Below, in pieces: positions 14,901-23,488 of a DNA stretch of 34,107 nucleotides. The DNA is taken from assembly GCF_900111095.1 (NCBI RefSeq), contig NZ_FOGB01000006.1, positions 1 to 34,107 on the forward strand. The letters run 5' to 3'. The position numbers and the translations under genes were made by a program. Each line of letters opens with the position of its first letter. The first letter of the stretch is position 1. Source of the DNA: Amphritea atlantica. GTDB taxonomy: Bacteria > Pseudomonadota > Gammaproteobacteria > Pseudomonadales > Balneatricaceae. The notes beneath the pieces are model-generated. The model was not told the DNA's origin, made no database searches, and was given only the letters and a program-made list of their open reading frames with translations.

Positions 14901-15527
14901 CTAACGCACCTTTTCTAACGTAGCGGCTTCGGTATGGGTAAACTCTTTACCATAGATGTTGAGTTGCGTTGTTTGTGTGTAGGACAGTGTGTCTGCGGCA
15001 ATATCCAGCGTCATGGAATATGCCTGGCTGGTGGCGTTTTTGCTCATATAAGAGGATTCAGCGATACCTCTCTGAGGCGCTGTCAGTGTCATTTTCACGC
15101 CTGCTGTGCCTTCTGCGACGACACAGACGGCTCTCGGGACGCAGAAGGAGTTATAGACCATCTGGTTCTTTTTGTCGTAAATCAGATAACCCCGTTGGTC
15201 ATGAAATTTTGCATCATCACGCTGTCTGAAGACCTCTTGTTTGTAGTAGATCGCAACAAGAGACTGGTCACTGGCATTGACCGCGTCAGCTGCCGCTTCA
15301 AATGTTCTGACTTCGTAGTAGGGTTCTATGGCTTTGCCGCCTTCACCAACCGCTGAGCCTGTTCTTCCGGGGGCGATGTCTACGCCGGGCGTTACGCTTT
15401 TCCATGTACCGATTAACGGTTGTAGTGGCCCAAAGTCAACGTCCTGAGCGATAGCCGGTGTAGTACAGGACAGTGAAAAAGTGATAGCGGTCAGAGCTAT
15501 CGCAGGTAGGTGTCTAAACGTTTTCAT
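14901..15527 (-). CDS. Exported heme-binding beta-barrel (nitrobindin-like) protein
   Basis: The 208-residue product starts MKTFRHLPAIALTAITFSLSCTTPAIAQDVD, a clear Sec signal with probable cleavage after AIA. The mature part, FGPLQPLIGTWKSV followed by YYEVRTFEAAADA, YYKQEVFRQRDDAKFHDQRGYLIYDK and NIYGKEFTHTEAATL, resembles the heme-binding beta-barrel / DUF1794 type, related to nitrobindin. I see no heme-ligand histidine in the classic position, so ligand binding is uncertain. I place the start at the ATG at 15527; an ATG four codons upstream is possible. Confidence 0.6.
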   Translation of the reverse strand: MKTFRHLPAIALTAITFSLSCTTPAIAQDVDFGPLQPLIGTWKSVTPGVDIAPGRTGSAVGEGGKAIEPYYEVRTFEAAADAVNASDQSLVAIYYKQEVFRQRDDAKFHDQRGYLIYDKKNQMVYNSFCVPRAVCVVAEGTAGVKMTLTAPQRGIAESSYMSKNATSQAYSMTLDIAADTLSYTQTTQLNIYGKEFTHTEAATLEKVR

Positions 15528-15797
15528 CGGAATTTCCATCTTGATGTTGATGGGTAGTATCACCTTGCTGCCACTACACTTGATTAAAAAAACATACAAA
15601 AATGAACTCAAGCCTGCAGTGGTAGTCAGTAGGTGAGACCGATGTTATGTCATTACTATCGGTTGCTATATGGGAGTTACGTCCCTGTGATTTTTTAAGT
15701 GATTGATTTCAAAGCATAGGATGTTTGTCACATGCTCTGAATGTTAAACAATTAGGCACTCGCTCAGGCAGTAAGGATGCTGAGTAATGGGGACATA

Positions 15798-16301
15798 ATG
15801 ATCGAGGCAGACAAGTGGAACGCCCTTATCCGGGTTTTTTTTGTGTTAATTGTTATCACCAGTTTTTCGGATATCGTCGCGGATGTGTTGCAGGGAGCGA
15901 ATGTCCTGCATATTGTGCAAGAGTCAGTGGTGTTTGTATTTGCGCTATCTCTGTTGCTGCTGTTGTTTTTGAATACCCGGGCGCATGAACAGCGCAATGC
16001 ACAACTGCTGGTTGATCTTGAAGAGGCAAAAATCCATTCAGCCCAGGCATCTGAAGAGCTGGTTAGTGCCAAGCGGATGTTTGGCGAGGAGATAACGAAA
16101 CAATTTATAAAATGGGAGTTAACCGAAAGCGAGTCCGATATTGCGTTGTTTACCCTCAAGGGCTTTAGCGCTAAAGAGATTGCGGATTTCAGGAATACCT
16201 CTGAGAAAACTGTGCGTAATCAGCTCACCAGTGTTTATAAAAAATCCGGGACAACAAGTAAGGTTAGTTTTACCGCGTGGTTTATGGAGGATCTGTGGTA
16301 A
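15798..16301 (+). CDS. Membrane-anchored LuxR-type HTH regulator
   Basis: The 167-residue product has two hydrophobic segments (about 10-27 and 42-59), a charged helical, coiled-coil-like stretch (60-105), and a C-terminal LuxR/GerE HTH: LTESESDIALFTLKGFSAKEIADFRNTSEKTVRNQLTSVYKKSGTTSKVSF. The arrangement suggests a membrane-tethered transcription factor that responds to an envelope or membrane signal; its target is unknown. I use the ATG at 15798, preceded by GGGGAC. The ATG at 15777 lacks suitable spacing. The minus-strand beta-barrel gene diverges from it and could be a target. Confidence 0.8.
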   Translation: MIEADKWNALIRVFFVLIVITSFSDIVADVLQGANVLHIVQESVVFVFALSLLLLLFLNTRAHEQRNAQLLVDLEEAKIHSAQASEELVSAKRMFGEEITKQFIKWELTESESDIALFTLKGFSAKEIADFRNTSEKTVRNQLTSVYKKSGTTSKVSFTAWFMEDLW

Positions 16302-16486
16302 TTGTCGGATCCAGTCTGAATTAGTAGAGGTAATACTGACGTTTACTGTTCGGAACAATGCGGTTTATCGGCTGCGGTAATTTTTAGCGGTCATCAATTT
16401 AACTCCTTTAAGCGGGCCTTGCTTCTTTTGTCAGCCCGTTTCATTTTCAGCGGCCCGTCGCTCTTTTAGCGGATTGCGCCGGTTGA

Positions 16487-17131
16487 TCACCTGAACATCG
16501 CGCCATATCCCTCTTCGCTTAGCACCTGTCGAACCGTTGGCCGGGTTAACAGAGTCTGGTAATAGCGTTTACAGCTCTCGGGCAGCGGCTGATTGATCCG
16601 GTCGGCCCAGAACATCACATAAAACAGCGCCGCATCGGCAATCGAGAAACGATCAAACAGCAACTCTCTTCCGGCTAAGACCGGTTCAAGCAAGGCAAAC
16701 GCGTTAGCGACAATCTCCTCTCCCTGCTGTTTAATGGCATCATGCCCGGCACCGTTGTCTAATCCCGGCAGGCTGTAGCGGTCAGGGGTGAAAATACGGG
16801 TAAAGCCCTGTCCGTGAATGGTGTTGACGGCATAACTCATCCAACCCAGCGCCCTGCATTCATCGGCGATACCCGTAGGCAGTAATGCTTTTTTGGGGTT
16901 CTGGCGGGCGATCCACCAGGCCATCGGCTGGAAATCAGTCAGCACCAGATTATCATCGGTGATCAACACCGGAATGGTGCCTTTGGGGTTGAGCTGAAGA
17001 TACTCCGGGGTTTTATTGTCGCCCGCCATGAGGTCAACCAGATGAACTTCAAAAATAGCCTCCACCTCTTCCAGTAAAATATGGATCGCCGTGCTGCATG
17101 ACCCGGGTGTCATATAGAATTTCATCGTCAT
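16487..17131 (-). CDS. Glutathione S-transferase family protein
   Basis: The 214-residue product has an N-terminal thioredoxin-like domain (MKFYMTPGSCSTAIHILLEEV...NPKGTIPVLITDD) and a helical C-terminal domain with FSIADAALFYVMFWADR, the GST N-capping box region. The usual glutathione-contacting Glu-Ser pair is replaced by Asp-Phe in LTDFQPMAWWIA, which may alter or weaken glutathione binding. The nearest type is GstA/beta-class. It lies alone on the minus strand. The first ATG of MTMKF is used; the third codon ATG is also possible. Confidence 0.85.
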   Translation of the reverse strand: MTMKFYMTPGSCSTAIHILLEEVEAIFEVHLVDLMAGDNKTPEYLQLNPKGTIPVLITDDNLVLTDFQPMAWWIARQNPKKALLPTGIADECRALGWMSYAVNTIHGQGFTRIFTPDRYSLPGLDNGAGHDAIKQQGEEIVANAFALLEPVLAGRELLFDRFSIADAALFYVMFWADRINQPLPESCKRYYQTLLTRPTVRQVLSEEGYGAMFR

Positions 17132-17428
17132 AGGTTCATTCCCCGATAAACTGAACAGCGCTTAAATAGATCCAGTGTGGGCACTCGTTATTACTGCTGC
17201 TGATGAAGAGAAACTGCAAGATAGGTGCCACCGGAAATGGGGTTAACTGACTGTTTTATATAAAGCTTCAAGATGTTGAATGTTTCGTTTAAGACAAAAT
17301 CTGTCCCGTTGTTGTGAGGTTGAGCGCTAAACCGGTAGTCGCTAAGCCCCTCAGTTGCCGTGATATGTTATGGTGAGTTACAGAATGAGTTTCGACCACT
17401 TCATTAAATTTTGGTCTGGTTAATCGCT
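17132..17428. other. Divergent intergenic region, nothing clear
   Basis: About 300 bases between the GST and the gamma-glutamylcyclotransferase gene. AAATCTGTCCC at 17297 resembles, in inverted form, the GGGACAGATTT at the broken DUF2164 copy and may be an old element trace. I see no gene. Confidence 0.35.
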
Positions 17429-17923
17429 ATGTATTATTTTGCCTACGGATCAAATATGTCGCTGGCGCGATTGCAGCAGCGTGTACCCGGTGCCCGGGTT
17501 GTCGGCTGCTATTTTCTTGATGGGCATGATCTGCGCTTTCATAAAGCGGGTCAGGATGGTTCTGCAAAATGTGATGCATTGTATACCGGCAACGATGATC
17601 GTATTTATGGTGTTCTGTTTGATATCCCCCGGTCGGAGAAGCCCGCGCTGGATCGGGCTGAAGGGCTGGGAGTTGGTTATGGTGAGAAAGTGGTATCGTT
17701 GCAAAATCAACAGGGCGATGAGCTTGAAGCGATAACCTACTTCGCTCTGCAGATCGATCCTTCGCTTAAACCCTATAGCTGGTATGTTCACCATGTGTTG
17801 GTGGGGGCGCGGGAAGCGGGACTACCTTCTGACTATATAGACCGGATCGGGCGGGTTGAGTCAGTTGACGATGGGGATATCGAGCGTGATAGTCGCGAAA
17901 GGGCGCTGCATACTCTGGCTTAA
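17429..17923 (+). CDS. Gamma-glutamylcyclotransferase (AIG2-like)
   Basis: The 164-residue protein carries MYYFAYGSNMS with the YGSN substrate loop at residues 6-9 and a probable catalytic Glu78 in LDRAEGLGVGYGE. The spacing fits GGCT-fold enzymes, which release 5-oxoproline from gamma-glutamyl peptides; here the substrate is unknown. The C-terminal YVHHVLVGAREAGLPSDYIDRI is typical of the group. The start at 17429 is chosen because the family begins at this Met. No strong ribosome site precedes it. Confidence 0.87.
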   Translation: MYYFAYGSNMSLARLQQRVPGARVVGCYFLDGHDLRFHKAGQDGSAKCDALYTGNDDRIYGVLFDIPRSEKPALDRAEGLGVGYGEKVVSLQNQQGDELEAITYFALQIDPSLKPYSWYVHHVLVGAREAGLPSDYIDRIGRVESVDDGDIERDSRERALHTLA

Positions 17924-17934
17924 CGCTAATATCA

Positions 17935-18135
17935 GTGAGTACCCCGATTGTTAATCGATCTACTGACTCACCCGTTATTAAAGAGCTGCTCCGGATGGGG
18001 CAACGGGCCCCGGTTTTATCCGGTTGGCAGGGTGAGCGACGAAATCTGTATGCGATCTGCTATCGCCGTCAGCTACTGACCCGCAGGGCCGCAGCTCTGA
18101 TCGATTATCTGAAAGTGCATAGCGGTCTTTCATGA
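17935..18135 (+). pseudogene. C-terminal remnant of a LysR-type regulator
   Basis: This 66-codon frame, starting at GTG 17935, reads VIKELLRMGQRAPVLSGWQGERRNLYAICYRRQLLTRRAAALIDYLKVHSGLS. That resembles the last 45 or so residues of LysR effector domains, with L..G....VL..W, then LYA.Y..R.LL..R..ALIDYL. The DNA-binding and most of the effector domain are missing, and the frame merges upstream into the 3' end of the preceding gene. It is probably a decayed fragment. A small expressed protein cannot be excluded. Confidence 0.5.
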
Positions 18136-18236
18136 TATAGCGGGGAGCATGCTATTTTTAACTCGTGAGCATTTTTGCCTGCTCTGCTTCTGGATTCATT
18201 AAGCGAGAAACGGCTGGTCATTTTGAGGGGATCTGA

Positions 18237-18719
18237 ATGGAAAAGTATATTATTACCAAAGCTGAGATTGAGCAGTATGAAGGCGTTAACAAAACCCATT
18301 TTCTTAACCGCAATGCTCAACGGGTAAACCGCTCACTGGGTGATCTGACCGGGTTGACCGGTTTTGGTTTTCACCTGATAGAGATACAGCCGGGCTATGA
18401 GTCTACCGAGCTGCACCGTCATTACCATGAGGATGAGTGTGTCTATATTCTTGAGGGGCAAGCGGAGGCAACCATTGGCGATGAAATTGTCCAGGTAGGG
18501 GCCGGGGATTTTCTGGGTTATCGTGCCGGGGGAGAGGCCCATAAACTGCTCAATAATGGCAGCACCGTGCTCAAATGCATCGTAGTGGGGCAGCGTTCAG
18601 ATCATGATGTTGCGGATTATACGGCACTCAATAAACGGATCTATCGACATGCAGGGATGCCCTGGAATCTGGTTGATATTGAAAATATTACTGAACCGGT
18701 GGCGGGGAAAAAAGTGTAA
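18237..18719 (+). CDS. Cupin domain protein
   Basis: The 160-residue single-cupin protein has metal-binding motif 1 as His60-x-His62-x-His64-x3-Glu68 in ELHRHYHEDECVYILEG. Motif 2 is FLGYRAGGEAHKLLNNG with His102. Such small cupins are often isomerases, dioxygenases or binding proteins; the substrate is unknown. The ATG at 18237 is preceded by GAGGGGATC. It stands alone between the LysR remnant and a stretch with inverted repeats. Confidence 0.85.
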   Translation: MEKYIITKAEIEQYEGVNKTHFLNRNAQRVNRSLGDLTGLTGFGFHLIEIQPGYESTELHRHYHEDECVYILEGQAEATIGDEIVQVGAGDFLGYRAGGEAHKLLNNGSTVLKCIVVGQRSDHDVADYTALNKRIYRHAGMPWNLVDIENITEPVAGKKV

Positions 18720-18808
18720 GTGTTTGCTTGTGGTGCAATCGGAACGGGTTAAATCATCCTCTGATATTCAGTCAGTTTTCAAACAGGGGCCATTAACTGT
18801 TGATAGAT

Positions 18809-18895
18809 AAACTATAGTTTGAATGTGCGCCGCGCTACTATACATCTGCTTTTTGTCATAATCCGGACCGGGTTTTCAGTTTTTTTACGGATTAT
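18809..18895. promoter_or_regulatory. Palindromes upstream of the methyltransferase gene
   Basis: AAACTATAGTTT (18809-18820) is a perfect 12-bp palindrome. ATAATCCG (18858-18865) and CGGATTAT (18888-18895) form a perfect 8-bp inverted repeat with a 22-base loop containing a T run. They may be an operator and a terminator or attenuator-like stem. No regulator is assigned. Confidence 0.35.
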
Positions 18896-18954
18896 ATTTT
18901 GCCGTAAACCGGATGAAAGCAGCGACAAACTGAATGGCGCTCAGGAGATGTCGT

Positions 18955-19773
18955 ATGAATAAGCCTCTATCCGATGCAAGCCTGTCCGATGAAGAGCTGC
19001 TGGCAGCCAAAGCCTATGAAGAGCTGCATGTCCCTGCGCTGTTTCGGCAGTTCGCTCCCATTGTTGTTTCCACCGCACAGATCAGCCCGGGTCAACGGGT
19101 TTTAGATGTTGCCTGTGGCACCGGGATTTTAGCCAGAACCGTTGCTACAACGGTGACTGAGCCGGGTTCCGTCAGCGGTCTTGACCTGTCCCCGGGGATG
19201 CTTGCTATCGCCCGCCAACTGGCCCCTGCGATTGACTGGCAGCAGGGTGCCGCTGAGTCACTGCCGTTTGCCGATAACTCATTTGACGCGGTGGTCAGCC
19301 AGTTCGGTTTGATGTTCTTTCAGAATCGGCCGGCTGCGTTAAAAGAGATGATGCGTGTGCTGGCTCCTGGTGGGCGGCTTGTTGTGGCTGTCTGGGACGC
19401 TTTGATAAACTCGCAAGCCTATCCCGATGCAGTGGATATGCTGCAGCGGCTTGCTGGCCAGGCCGCTGCAGACGCATTACGGGCTCCTTTTGTATTAGGC
19501 AATCCCGATCAGCTGTCTGAGCTTCTTGCTGATGCCGGCGCGGCTTTTGTGACGGTTGATACGCATCAGGGCAGGGCCCGGTTTCCCAATATTAAAACGA
19601 TGGTTGAAGCGGATCTCCGGGGCTGGTTGCCGGTGATGGGGGTGCAGTTGCAGGAAGCGCAGATTGCGCTACTTCTGAATGAAGCGGAAACGGTTTTAAG
19701 CGCGTATACCGTGGCCGGAGGGCAGGTTGAGTTCGCCGCCCCGGCCCTGATTGCCAGTGGTGTTAAGGTGTGA
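18955..19773 (+). CDS. Class I SAM-dependent methyltransferase (UbiE-like)
   Basis: The 272-residue product has SAM motif I VLDVACGTG (49-57), then SGLDLSPGMLAIARQ, SLPFADNSFDAVVSQFGLMFF and MMRVLAPGGRLVVAVWD, the standard order of a Methyltransf_11 domain. It resembles UbiE/arsenite-type small-molecule methyltransferases, but the acceptor is not predictable. I use the ATG at 18955 because AGGAG lies seven bases before it; an upstream ATG at 18934 is in frame. It begins a co-directional group with the GFA and second methyltransferase genes. Confidence 0.87.
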   Translation: MNKPLSDASLSDEELLAAKAYEELHVPALFRQFAPIVVSTAQISPGQRVLDVACGTGILARTVATTVTEPGSVSGLDLSPGMLAIARQLAPAIDWQQGAAESLPFADNSFDAVVSQFGLMFFQNRPAALKEMMRVLAPGGRLVVAVWDALINSQAYPDAVDMLQRLAGQAAADALRAPFVLGNPDQLSELLADAGAAFVTVDTHQGRARFPNIKTMVEADLRGWLPVMGVQLQEAQIALLLNEAETVLSAYTVAGGQVEFAAPALIASGVKV

Positions 19774-19834
19774 CATGAAACTGCAGATGGATCACAACAA
19801 TCGATTTCTGCACTAGCAAGTAACAGGAGGTCAG

Positions 19835-20224
19835 ATGATCAGAGGAAGTTGTCTGTGTGGCAAAGTGAAATATGAGATTAGTGGTCAGCCCGGCAATATT
19901 GTTCACTGCCACTGTCAGACCTGCCGTAAGGCTCATGGTGCGGCTTTTTCCAGTGTCTCTGCCGTTCCTGACTCTGAGTTCAATCTAACCGGTGAAGAGC
20001 TATTGAACTCCTATGAGTCCTCGCCGGGTAAGCGCCGCTTTTTCTGTTCGGAATGTGGCACTCAGATCTATGCTAAGCGGGATAATACTGCGCATATCAT
20101 TTTACGCCTGGGCTCACTGGATGATGATCCGGGAGTGGCTGAGGAGAAGCATATATGGGTATCACAGAAAGCCTCCTGGTATTGCATCAGCAATAACCTG
20201 CCGGAATGTGCTGAATCTGAGTAA
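19835..20224 (+). CDS. GFA family zinc-binding protein
   Basis: This 129-residue protein belongs to the GFA/CENP-V family. The zinc-site cysteines are visible: Cys6 and Cys8 in GSCLCGKVKYEI, Cys25, Cys27 and Cys30 in HCHCQTCRKAHG, and Cys71 and Cys74 in FFCSECGTQIY. Some members were described as glutathione-dependent formaldehyde-activating enzymes, but that activity is not general for the family. AGGAGG precedes the ATG. No substrate is assigned. Confidence 0.9.
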   Translation: MIRGSCLCGKVKYEISGQPGNIVHCHCQTCRKAHGAAFSSVSAVPDSEFNLTGEELLNSYESSPGKRRFFCSECGTQIYAKRDNTAHIILRLGSLDDDPGVAEEKHIWVSQKASWYCISNNLPECAESE

Positions 20225-20251
20225 CCACTGATAACAGAGTGATGTCGCTTT

Positions 20252-20935
20252 ATGGCTGATTTTAACGATGCCAAAATACTCGATTCATGGGCTAAAAACA
20301 CCGCTCCCTGGATCCGGGCCGTTCAGGAGAAACAGATTGAAAGTCGCAGACTGGTTACTGATCAGGCGATAGTAGACGTGATCTGTGGATTTGAGGCTGA
20401 CAGTGTGCTTGATATTGGCTGCGGCGAAGGCTGGCTGGCCCGTGAGCTTTCCGCTCGGGGGATGTCGGTAACGGGCATTGACGTTATTCCGGGGTTTGTT
20501 GAGAATGCCAGAACCTCGTGTAAAGGCACCTTTCATTTACTGGCGTATGAGGCGTTATCGGCGCGCCAGTTAGGTGAAACATTTGATCTTGCGGTGTGTA
20601 ATTTCTCGCTGCTGGGGGATGAGCCGGTCAGCAAACTGTTCAGTGTCTTGCCAGAGCTGATAAACCCAGGCGGCTGGTTTGTTATGCAAACTATTCACCC
20701 GGGACTCATGGCAGACAGCCATTACTATGATGGCTGGCGCGAAGGTTCGTGGGATGGTTTCAGTGATCAGTTTTGTGATCCAGCTCCCTGGTATTTCAGG
20801 ACGCTGGAGACCTGGTTTAGCTTATTTGATGCGAATGGGCTAAGCGTTCGACTGATAAAGGAACCCCGTCATCCTGCGACAGGGGCTGCTACTTCTTTGA
20901 TTATCGCTGGCAGGGTGGCAGAGGGTAAGAGCTGA
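20252..20935 (+). CDS. Class I SAM-dependent methyltransferase
   Basis: The 227-residue product has motif I SVLDIGCGEGWLARELSARG (about 51-70), followed by VTGIDVIPGFVENAR, FDLAVCNFSLLGDE and INPGGWFVMQTIHPG. It is not closely similar to the methyltransferase at 18955. The C-terminal part with DGWREGSWDGFSDQFCDPAPWYFRTLETWFSLFDANGL resembles small-molecule methyltransferases with an aromatic-rich acceptor pocket. It lies 27 bases after the GFA gene and 29 bases before the membrane protein gene, so an operon is likely. Confidence 0.86.
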   Translation: MADFNDAKILDSWAKNTAPWIRAVQEKQIESRRLVTDQAIVDVICGFEADSVLDIGCGEGWLARELSARGMSVTGIDVIPGFVENARTSCKGTFHLLAYEALSARQLGETFDLAVCNFSLLGDEPVSKLFSVLPELINPGGWFVMQTIHPGLMADSHYYDGWREGSWDGFSDQFCDPAPWYFRTLETWFSLFDANGLSVRLIKEPRHPATGAATSLIIAGRVAEGKS

Positions 20936-20964
20936 AAAACTGACAGAATATAGGGTGAACCGCT

Positions 20965-21555
20965 ATGATTGATACGAGTTTTAAACTGCTATTCAGCGGT
21001 TTAGCTATCGCGCTGGCGCTTGTCGCGTTTGTTCCCTATGTTCGCTCCATACTCAAAGGCACAACCCGGCCGCATGTTTTTTCCTGGTTTATCTGGGGGA
21101 TTACGACAGTGATCGTTTTTTTCGCCCAGCTTGAAGCTGATGGCGGTATGGGTGCCTGGCCAATCGGTATTTCGGGTCTGCTCACTGTCGCGGTGGCGGT
21201 GCTGGCATTTATTAAACGCGCGGATATCAGCATCACCAAAACCGACTGGCTATTCTTTGCTGCGGCACTGGCATCGCTGCCGTTCTGGTACTTAACTTCG
21301 GACCCTCTGTGGACGGTTGTGGTGCTGTCGGTGGTTGATCTGTTCGGCTTTGGCCCGACCATTCGCAAAGCCTATGAATCGCCCCATCAGGAGAGTCAGT
21401 TGTTCTTCCTGTCACTGGCGTTGCGTAACTGCTTCGCCATTCTGGCTCTGGAGAGTTATTCAGTGACAACGGTGCTGTTTCCCCTGTCGATCACCCTTGC
21501 CTGTACGGTTCTGCTGACAATTGTGGTGTTTCGTCGCAGGACGGTGTTAGCCTGA
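20965..21555 (+). CDS. Multi-pass membrane protein of unknown function
   Basis: The 196-residue product has about six hydrophobic segments. The first two are joined by PYVRSILKGTTRPHVFSWFIWGITT, which looks like the PQ-loop/SWEET-type repeat region, with a similar IRKAYESPHQESQLFF segment in the second half. It may be a small transporter or a structural membrane protein; I cannot assign a function. It ends the short operon that begins with the methyltransferases. Confidence 0.65.
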   Translation: MIDTSFKLLFSGLAIALALVAFVPYVRSILKGTTRPHVFSWFIWGITTVIVFFAQLEADGGMGAWPIGISGLLTVAVAVLAFIKRADISITKTDWLFFAAALASLPFWYLTSDPLWTVVVLSVVDLFGFGPTIRKAYESPHQESQLFFLSLALRNCFAILALESYSVTTVLFPLSITLACTVLLTIVVFRRRTVLA

Positions 21556-21607
21556 CTTGCAGTCAGTTCGCTGATCATTTCATCGCTTGATAAGCTATAG
21601 TCAGCTT

Positions 21608-21994
21608 ATGATGAAACTATATGATTTAACCGTCCAGTGCTGTGCTCTCGTTGCTGCAGTGGCTCTGTTTCCCGTACTTAGTACTGCCGGGGAAGCCGAT
21701 GTGATGAGTGTGACGGTCAGTCGGAGTGGAAACCAGCAGTATGATTTCAGTGTAACCCTTAAACATGATGATACCGGCTGGGAACATTATGCTGACAGGT
21801 GGGAAGTTGTTGATATTGAAGGTCATATTCTAGCTACACGGGCACTGCTTCACCCCCATGTAAATGAGCAGCCTTTTACCCGTTCACTGCGTTCGGTAAC
21901 GATTCCTGCAGGCATCGTAAGGGTAAACATCAGGGCACACGATCGTGTGCATCACTATGGCGGAGCAGAGATCTCTGTTGACCTGCCTGAGTAA
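21608..21994 (+). CDS. Small exported protein, function unknown
   Basis: The 128-residue product starts MMKLYDLTVQCCALVAAVALFPVLSTAGEADV, a plausible Sec signal with cleavage after STA. The mature part of about 95 residues has beta-rich features (VTVSRSGNQQYDFSVTLKHDDTGWEHYADRWEVVDIEGHILATRALLHPHVNEQPFTRSL...RVNIRAHDRVHHYGGAEISVDLPE) and many histidines. It is likely periplasmic. The start is uncertain: two adjacent ATGs (21608, 21611) and an in-frame TTG at 21587 are possible, and no good ribosome site is seen. Confidence 0.6.
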   Translation: MMKLYDLTVQCCALVAAVALFPVLSTAGEADVMSVTVSRSGNQQYDFSVTLKHDDTGWEHYADRWEVVDIEGHILATRALLHPHVNEQPFTRSLRSVTIPAGIVRVNIRAHDRVHHYGGAEISVDLPE

Positions 21995-22162
21995 AAAAAC
22001 CTACCTCAGTATTGTGGGGGCTTATTAATTCGTTAAAAGTGAGTAACTGTCTAATTTCAGATGCTTTTCTGTTTTTGATTTATTGATCTGAAGCCTTGTG
22101 AATTATCCTGTTGGCGTTAGAATGAAAACCACTCTTACAGGGCGCAACAGGGAAATTTGCAA

Positions 22163-23473
22163 ATGTCAGATCAATTTAAAGTCGTTTTCAGTGGCACCAT
22201 TACTGAAGGTTTTGAGCCTGAATCCGTTATCACCGCATTTGCAGAAAAGTTCAAATGTAGTGACGCCAAGGCCCGTGGGCTGGTGATGGCAGGTAAAGAA
22301 ACCCCCATAAAAAGCGGTTTGGACAGGGTCAAAGCAGAGCGATATGTCGCCGTGCTAACCGCTATCGGCCTCGACGTTAAACTGGTTGCTCCTCAGCCGG
22401 CAGTGAAGCCCGCAATGGCCTTTGAACTTGAAGGAGATGATGAGCCTGGGGTCAGCAATGTGGTTGCTGCTTCTGAGTCGTCAGTATGTCCTAAGTGCGG
22501 TTCTCAAGAGGTTGCCGATGACCGCTGCCCGGACTGTAAGATTGTTGTCTCCAAGTACCTGGCGATTCAGGAGAGTGGTCAGGCATTTACCTCAGCTCCC
22601 GTTAAAGCCCCAGAATCTTCAGATAATAACTCATCTACGCTTTCCGAAAACTCATCTTCAGGCGCTTTCACTGCCAGTGCTTCTGCAACATCATATGACG
22701 ATAGTGCTGCGGCATCGTCCTCTAACCCCTATCAGGCACCGGAGGCTGATCTCAGTCAGGAGTATGAAGAGGGGGATCTTACCGGGCCTGTTTCGGTTCC
22801 TGCATCCCATGGTTGGAGCTGGCTTGCCGAGGGGTTTGGTCACTTTAAACAGAACCCCGTTGCCTGGATAGTGGCGCTGGTAATCTGGGTTATTATCTCT
22901 TCAGTTTTGAGCTTCATACCCTTTGTGGGAATGTTGCTGATACTGGTGTATCCGATTATCACTGCGGGTTTTATGCTTGGTTGCAGAGAGCAGGCAGAGG
23001 GGGGCGATTTTGAGATCGGGCACCTGTTCAGTGGTTTTAGAAATAATGTTGGCCAGTTAGTGCTTGTGGGGCTGCTCTATATGGTCGGAATTATCGTTGT
23101 TTCAGTTATTATTGGGGTATTGATCGGCAGCGCGACCTTCTTTATCGGGGGGGGAGTAGAACAGATGGGACCTGGCATGATGTCAGCTCTGGCTCTTCCG
23201 ATGCTGGTTGGCTTTCTTTTATTCATCCCCCTGATAATGGCTTACTGGTTTGCGCCAACCTTAGTTGCTTTGAATGATATCCCTGCCATTGAAGCGATGA
23301 AGCTAAGCTTTAGCGCCTGTTTGAAAAACGTGCTGCCATTCCTGCTGTATGGCTTGATCGCCTTGATCCTGTTCATTGTTGGCACAATACCTTTTGCTTT
23401 AGGTTTGCTGATTGTGATGCCGATGGCTATCGCCTCTTTGTATACCTCATATCGGGATATTTTCTACAACTAA
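22163..23473 (+). CDS. BPSS1780-like membrane protein with zinc-ribbon and N-terminal domain
   Basis: The 436-residue product has three parts. Residues 1-78 form a small soluble domain (FKVVFSGTITEGFEPESVITAFAEKFKCSDAKARGLVMAGK). A zinc ribbon follows with Cys109, Cys112, Cys122 and Cys125 (CPKCGS...CPDCK). After a Ser/Ala-rich linker of about 70 residues comes a membrane domain of several helices (GWSWLAEGFGHFKQNPVAWIVALVIWV, CREQAEGGDFEIGHLFSGFRNNVGQL). The membrane part matches BPSS1780-type proteins, whose function is unknown. It lies 15 bases before the RDD gene and probably leads the long operon. Confidence 0.78.
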   Translation: MSDQFKVVFSGTITEGFEPESVITAFAEKFKCSDAKARGLVMAGKETPIKSGLDRVKAERYVAVLTAIGLDVKLVAPQPAVKPAMAFELEGDDEPGVSNVVAASESSVCPKCGSQEVADDRCPDCKIVVSKYLAIQESGQAFTSAPVKAPESSDNNSSTLSENSSSGAFTASASATSYDDSAAASSSNPYQAPEADLSQEYEEGDLTGPVSVPASHGWSWLAEGFGHFKQNPVAWIVALVIWVIISSVLSFIPFVGMLLILVYPIITAGFMLGCREQAEGGDFEIGHLFSGFRNNVGQLVLVGLLYMVGIIVVSVIIGVLIGSATFFIGGGVEQMGPGMMSALALPMLVGFLLFIPLIMAYWFAPTLVALNDIPAIEAMKLSFSACLKNVLPFLLYGLIALILFIVGTIPFALGLLIVMPMAIASLYTSYRDIFYN

Positions 23474-23488
23474 GTTGTAGTATTTTCG

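Noticed and set aside
16410-16450. Terminator after the LuxR-type gene (CGGGC/GCCCG with T-rich tail).
   Set aside because: Only five base pairs with a long loop and an interrupted T run; too weak to annotate.
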